Assembly (NCBI GenBank): GCA_027314165.1 | Contig: DAHVCH010000003.1 | Span: 83,048 to 147,047, forward strand | Reading direction: 5' to 3' | Origin: Thermoplasmata archaeon | Lineage (GTDB): Archaea > Thermoplasmatota > Thermoplasmata > Lutacidiplasmatales > UBA184 | Length of the DNA: 64,000 nt | Shown: one piece after another, positions 61,097-64,000 of the stretch | Numbering within the stretch: position 1 is the first letter of the stretch | Layout of the letters: each line of letters opens with the position of its first letter | Position numbers and translations under genes: made by a program | Notes under the pieces: model-generated | Told to the model about the DNA's origin: nothing | The model's input: the letters and a program-made list of their open reading frames with translations, nothing else | The model's database searches: none

Positions 61097-61501
61097 TCAA
61101 CCGAGATGTTGCTCGACCCATCGAAGGACACGGTCGGCTTGGGCGACGACCCTCTCCGCCTCCCCGGCTGATAGGCCATCTCCACCGTACTCCACCCGAT
61201 TTTTGAGGTCGAGAACGGAGAGTACCTGGCGGGTAACCGCCTCAAGTCCTTCGGTCGGACTGTTGAGCATCACCCGAACCACGTCGCGGTGGTCCTCCCC
61301 CTTGTTCCTGAGGCCCAGCCGACGGACGGTGAACGCGTCGCAGGCTGAGATGACGGTGTGGATCGCTGCGAGCCCCGCGCCTGAATATCGCATGTCGTCT
61401 ATCGCCGATTTGGCCATTGCCGCGAATTCTTGGGCTTTGGACAAGTAGGCCGGGGATTCCCTTGGGGCGACCTGTTCGGTCCTGGGGGGGGGGCGCGTCA
61501 T
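61097..61501 (-). CDS. HEPN-domain toxin (HepT-like)
   Basis: The 134-residue product is helical: AYLSKAQEFAAMAKSAIDDM, GLAAIHTVISACDAFTVRRLG, DHRDVVRVML and VLSVLDLKNRVEYGGDGLSA near 108, then a long C-terminal helix. The catalytic HEPN motif here is NRVEYG instead of the common RxxxxH. Its ATG overlaps the stop of the upstream nucleotidyltransferase (ATGA), the standard HEPN-MNT pairing. The target is tRNA or mRNA in known systems. Confidence 0.78.
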   Translation of the reverse strand: MTRPPPRTEQVAPRESPAYLSKAQEFAAMAKSAIDDMRYSGAGLAAIHTVISACDAFTVRRLGLRNKGEDHRDVVRVMLNSPTEGLEAVTRQVLSVLDLKNRVEYGGDGLSAGEAERVVAQADRVLRWVEQHLG

Positions 61502-62091
61502 GGGTCCCTCAACAAGTCCAAACCCTCTCTCTGCACAGTCGCGAGGAAGCTCGGACTGATGCGCTCACGCAGATCTTCCCGGGTGACGAGAATGGGAGAC
61601 AGGACGAGTCCGTATCGGTCTCGAACCTTGCGGCGGACAGAGAAAAGCTGGTCCTCCACAGCATCCCGATCGGACGCACGGCGAAGCTCAACGAGTATGT
61701 CCACATCGCTCCAGCCCTTCTCGTCACCTCGAGCGACGGAGCCGAACAACACGGCCCGGCGTACTCCCGAACAACGGAGCCCCTGCCTCAGGTCCCGCAT
61801 GAGATCCCCCTCGAGTCGTTCCTCCGCCTCGAACAGGGCGCGAAGGGGTGCGAGCATGGCGTTGTTCGGTTCGAGCGACCACAGATGAGTGCGGCCCATG
61901 ACCCGACGGTCGACGATCCCCTCCGCCTCGAGGATCGCCAACGCGCGTTGGACGTGGGACAGGGCCAGTCGCCCGCTGTGGGCGAGGTCGGGGGCAGAGA
62001 ACGGTTCTCCCGGAGATCGGGAGAGTACGCGCAGGACGTGGAGGATGCCCTTCCCTCTCAATAGGTCATCCAGCGGTCGATGGATTCTCAT
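61498..62091 (-). CDS. Winged-helix plus MNT nucleotidyltransferase antitoxin
   Basis: Residues about 10-80 are a winged helix (GILHVLRVLSRSPGEPFSAP, LSHVQRALAILEAEGIVDRR); residues about 105-150 are the minimal nucleotidyltransferase (RRAVLFGSVARGDEKGWSDVDILVE, with the GS...SDVD metal site). In type VII systems such proteins modify the HEPN toxin. The extra winged helix probably represses its own promoter, where a palindrome overlaps the TATA box. The ATG at 62091 is leaderless; a TTG one codon earlier is less likely. Confidence 0.85.
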   Translation of the reverse strand: MRIHRPLDDLLRGKGILHVLRVLSRSPGEPFSAPDLAHSGRLALSHVQRALAILEAEGIVDRRVMGRTHLWSLEPNNAMLAPLRALFEAEERLEGDLMRDLRQGLRCSGVRRAVLFGSVARGDEKGWSDVDILVELRRASDRDAVEDQLFSVRRKVRDRYGLVLSPILVTREDLRERISPSFLATVQREGLDLLRDP

Positions 62092-62100
62092 CAACCAAGA

Positions 62101-62120
62101 TATAGGTCAAACGACCTATA
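62101..62120. promoter_or_regulatory. Operator palindrome over the MNT-HEPN promoter
   Basis: TATAGGTC-AAAC-GACCTATA is a perfect inverted repeat with 8-bp arms. On the minus strand the TATA box (CTTTATAGG) overlaps one arm and lies about 27 bp before the ATG at 62091. A repressor bound here would block TBP; the winged-helix antitoxin is the natural candidate. Confidence 0.6.
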
Positions 62121-62131
62121 AAGAGGTTGAA

Positions 62132-62204
62132 TGGGCCGGGGCGGATTCGAACCGCCGATCTGCGCGTTGTAAGCGCGCCGTCTTCACCCCTGGACTACCG
62201 GCCC
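62132..62204 (-). tRNA. tRNA-Val (anticodon UAC)
   Basis: The 73-nt cloverleaf is complete: acceptor GGGCCGG with CCGGCCC and discriminator A, anticodon stem GCGCG/CGCGC around loop CUUACAA (anticodon UAC), and a T arm with GGTTCGAATCC. CCA is not encoded. Its 3' end faces the toxin-antitoxin and remnant region, the usual side for integrated elements. Confidence 0.95.
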
Positions 62205-62233
62205 TCGGACCGGGCAGGGGCGGACCCGGTACA

Positions 62234-64000
62234 TCAACCGGCCGTTCGGGGAGTGTCCGCCGGGGCGGGCTCGGAGGCGTCCGTCGCACCGGCCCGTCCC
62301 TCTCCGTGAGCGCGGTGCCTCACCTTGACCACCAGACCCCGGGGTAGCCGGCCCATCCAGGGCCCGGGGACGCGGGACTCGCCCACGCCAAGCACCTCCC
62401 CGTTCCGCACCAGGATCACGTCGTCCCCGATGCGGAGCTCGGGGTCGGCCTCCAGGACGCCCGGGGCGAAGAGGTCGCCTCGCAGCTCGACCCCGCCGCG
62501 GACCTGCACCCGGCTCCCTCGCGCGTCCGCGAGGACCTTCCGTGCTCCCGGGACCGTGAGGCGCCAGAGCCCGACCTCCTCCCTCCATGTGGCGAGGTCC
62601 TCCTTGGCGGGGGAGAAGAGGTGCTGGAACCAGGGCCGGCCCATCAGGCGGACCCCGTCCTCGAAGAGGCGGTCGGCCATCGGGGCCCCGAACTGGAACT
62701 GGGCGATCGACCGCAGCTCCTCCCGGACCCGGGCCAACGGCCCTCCGGGGGGTCCGCGCGCCCCCGAGGCGTGCGCGGTCCGCAGGGCGCTCGCGAGATG
62801 GGCCAGGGAGGCCCCCGAGGTGGTCGAGTCGCCCTCCACCGTCCATGGGACCTTCTCCGGAGGCAAGAGGTCCTCGAGCCAACGGTACTCCTCTCGAGGG
62901 AGGTGCACGACCGTGTGCTCGTAGCCTCCGCTCCGCTGCAGATGCCCGAGCGCATCCCGTACCCATCCGCGCTCGTCCTCGTCCCAGCTGCCGGTGACCG
63001 GGATGTCGTAGTTCCGCGCCGGGTAGAAGCTCTCGAGCTCGCGGGGGACGATCCCGAGCGGGGAGGTCACGGAACCCCAGTGGATGCCGAGGCCTCCCGG
63101 GACGCCCTCGATCGCGTGAGCGATGCGGCGGTGGCTGGGCGAGTTGGCGTACGGTTTGGTCATGGAGCAGGGCACGAGCAGGAGCGTCCGCTTCGACGGA
63201 GGCGGTCGGTAGCGCGTGAGGAGACGGCGCCGGAACCTCTCCACCTCCGGTCGGCGGAGCGCCTCCTTCGTGGTGTAGGGCCGGGTCCCCGAGCCCACGA
63301 TCGGGGTGTGCGCCTCCTGGAAGGGGCCCCCTATCCCATCGAAGTACCGCAGGACCTCTCCACGCTTCGGCTCGGGCACGAGCCGGGCCTCGACGAGCTC
63401 CCGGAGACGTCCCGCCCGGGCATACCGTCGGACCAGGGCGAGCTCGGAGAGGTAGTCCCCCGCCAGCGTCTTCCCCCTCTCGCCGAGGGTCCGTTCCTCC
63501 CCGCCGGCCTCCTCCAGTCCCTCCGCGTCCGCGGAGAGGAACGCTCCGTCGGCCATGGCGAAGAGCCCCTCGGTCGAGTCAAGGAGGTCGAGGCCGAGCG
63601 CGTAGAGCTCGGAGAGCCGTCCGGGGGTCGCCACCCGGGGAGCCCAGATCATCGGGGCCGGGCCGGCGACCTCCCGCAGCTCGATCGCCTCCCGCACGAA
63701 GCGCTCGCTGTCGGTCCAGGCCGCGCGGGCGTTGAGCCAGACCACCAGGTCGTACGTGCCTTGCCGGAGCTGAGCCTGCGCAGCCGCGGAGAGCGGCGTC
63801 CGCGCTCCGACGACGCGCGGGGCCATCTCGAGCAGAGCCTCCTCCCCTCCGGCGACCTCGGGGGTGGCGACGGCGAACTGGAGGTCGAGCGCCTCCGTCC
63901 CCTGGACGAGCCGAAGGGCCCTCCGCATCCCGCCGGACGGGTCGCGCTCCTCCAGCCTCGCGGCCCCCGGGGGGAGCTCCAGCGGAGGGGAACCCCGAGG
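62234..64000 (-). CDS. arcS: Archaeosine synthase (partial, start beyond the window)
   Basis: ArcS converts preQ0 at position 15 of archaeal tRNA to archaeosine with lysine or glutamine as nitrogen donor. Signatures are VPCSMTKPYANSPSHRRI (the PCS...KPY...SH motif), PLGIVPRELESFYPARNYD, and a C-terminal PUA domain (GDLFAPGVLEADPELRIGDD, VLGVGESRVPG). The frame is open to the edge and the sequence before the internal ATG at 63928 (LELPPGAARLEERDPSGG) looks like the true N-terminal region, so the 5' end lies outside. It is the gene next to tRNA-Val. Confidence 0.88.
   Translation of the reverse strand, partial: PRGSPPLELPPGAARLEERDPSGGMRRALRLVQGTEALDLQFAVATPEVAGGEEALLEMAPRVVGARTPLSAAAQAQLRQGTYDLVVWLNARAAWTDSERFVREAIELREVAGPAPMIWAPRVATPGRLSELYALGLDLLDSTEGLFAMADGAFLSADAEGLEEAGGEERTLGERGKTLAGDYLSELALVRRYARAGRLRELVEARLVPEPKRGEVLRYFDGIGGPFQEAHTPIVGSGTRPYTTKEALRRPEVERFRRRLLTRYRPPPSKRTLLLVPCSMTKPYANSPSHRRIAHAIEGVPGGLGIHWGSVTSPLGIVPRELESFYPARNYDIPVTGSWDEDERGWVRDALGHLQRSGGYEHTVVHLPREEYRWLEDLLPPEKVPWTVEGDSTTSGASLAHLASALRTAHASGARGPPGGPLARVREELRSIAQFQFGAPMADRLFEDGVRLMGRPWFQHLFSPAKEDLATWREEVGLWRLTVPGARKVLADARGSRVQVRGGVELRGDLFAPGVLEADPELRIGDDVILVRNGEVLGVGESRVPGPWMGRLPRGLVVKVRHRAHGEGRAGATDASEPAPADTPRTAG

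Noticed and set aside
57349-62131. A second copy of the tRNA-Val 3' end as an attachment site
   Set aside because: No stretch in this region matches the last 20 bases of the tRNA. An attR could be outside the window.

Overview
The window is a high-GC archaeal chromosome segment, most like a mesophilic or terrestrial lineage of Thermoplasmatota; that placement is inferred from gene content without a tree. Archaeal markers are the L7Ae/S28e/L24e/NDK ribosomal cluster, an archaeal SRP RNA, archaeosine synthase, a short TyrRS, a proteasome-alpha-like protein, a PolB2-type polymerase, a four-domain oxoacid:ferredoxin oxidoreductase and two DUF835 domains. TATA boxes about 26 bp upstream of starts are recognisable, and many genes look leaderless.

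Layout. 0-2 kb: a hotdog thioesterase, two tandem paralogous small proteins and the SRP RNA (minus strand). 2-10 kb: a zinc-ribbon methyltransferase, a long coiled-coil protein with a KaiC-like ATPase domain, an HEXXH protein, and three membrane proteins, two of which carry zinc ribbons and one a DUF835 domain. 10-15.5 kb: an information-processing block with TyrRS, an RHH-proteasome-alpha fusion, L7Ae-S28e-L24e-NDK, Sua5/YrdC and methionine aminopeptidase. 15.5-28 kb: a giant STAND ATPase carrying a DUF835 domain inside its P-loop module, two large repeat-built surface proteins, a MarR regulator and membrane proteins. 28-41 kb: a split MetE pair, a GNAT fusion, an M1 aminopeptidase, DUF202, a methyltransferase/hydrolase/HD-phosphohydrolase set, malic enzyme and a GNAT. 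41-46 kb: coiled-coil protein and the oxidoreductase operon, followed by about 780 bp without a recognisable gene. 47-53 kb: PHP hydrolase, then a degenerate RecA-like protein, a small conserved helical protein and a PolB2-like polymerase. 53-57 kb: pirin, SRPBCC protein, MsrA and a divergent frameshifted methyltransferase, and an AlkZ-like winged-helix protein. 57-62.1 kb: a decayed accessory region with arsC, an arsM remnant, broken genes and two toxin-antitoxin modules, ending at the 3' end of tRNA-Val(UAC). The window closes inside arcS.

How the genes fit together. The ribosomal/NDK cluster is a standard archaeal operon. The oxidoreductase and malic enzyme feed central carbon metabolism. 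The two MetE halves overlap by four bases and probably work together. RecA-like, small protein and PolB2 in one orientation resemble a translesion-repair cassette. The strongest unusual items are the RHH-proteasome-alpha fusion with repeats between its TATA box and start codon, the DUF835 insertion in a STAND ATPase, the RecA-like/PolB2 cassette, and the tRNA-linked toxin-antitoxin island with a perfect palindrome over a promoter.
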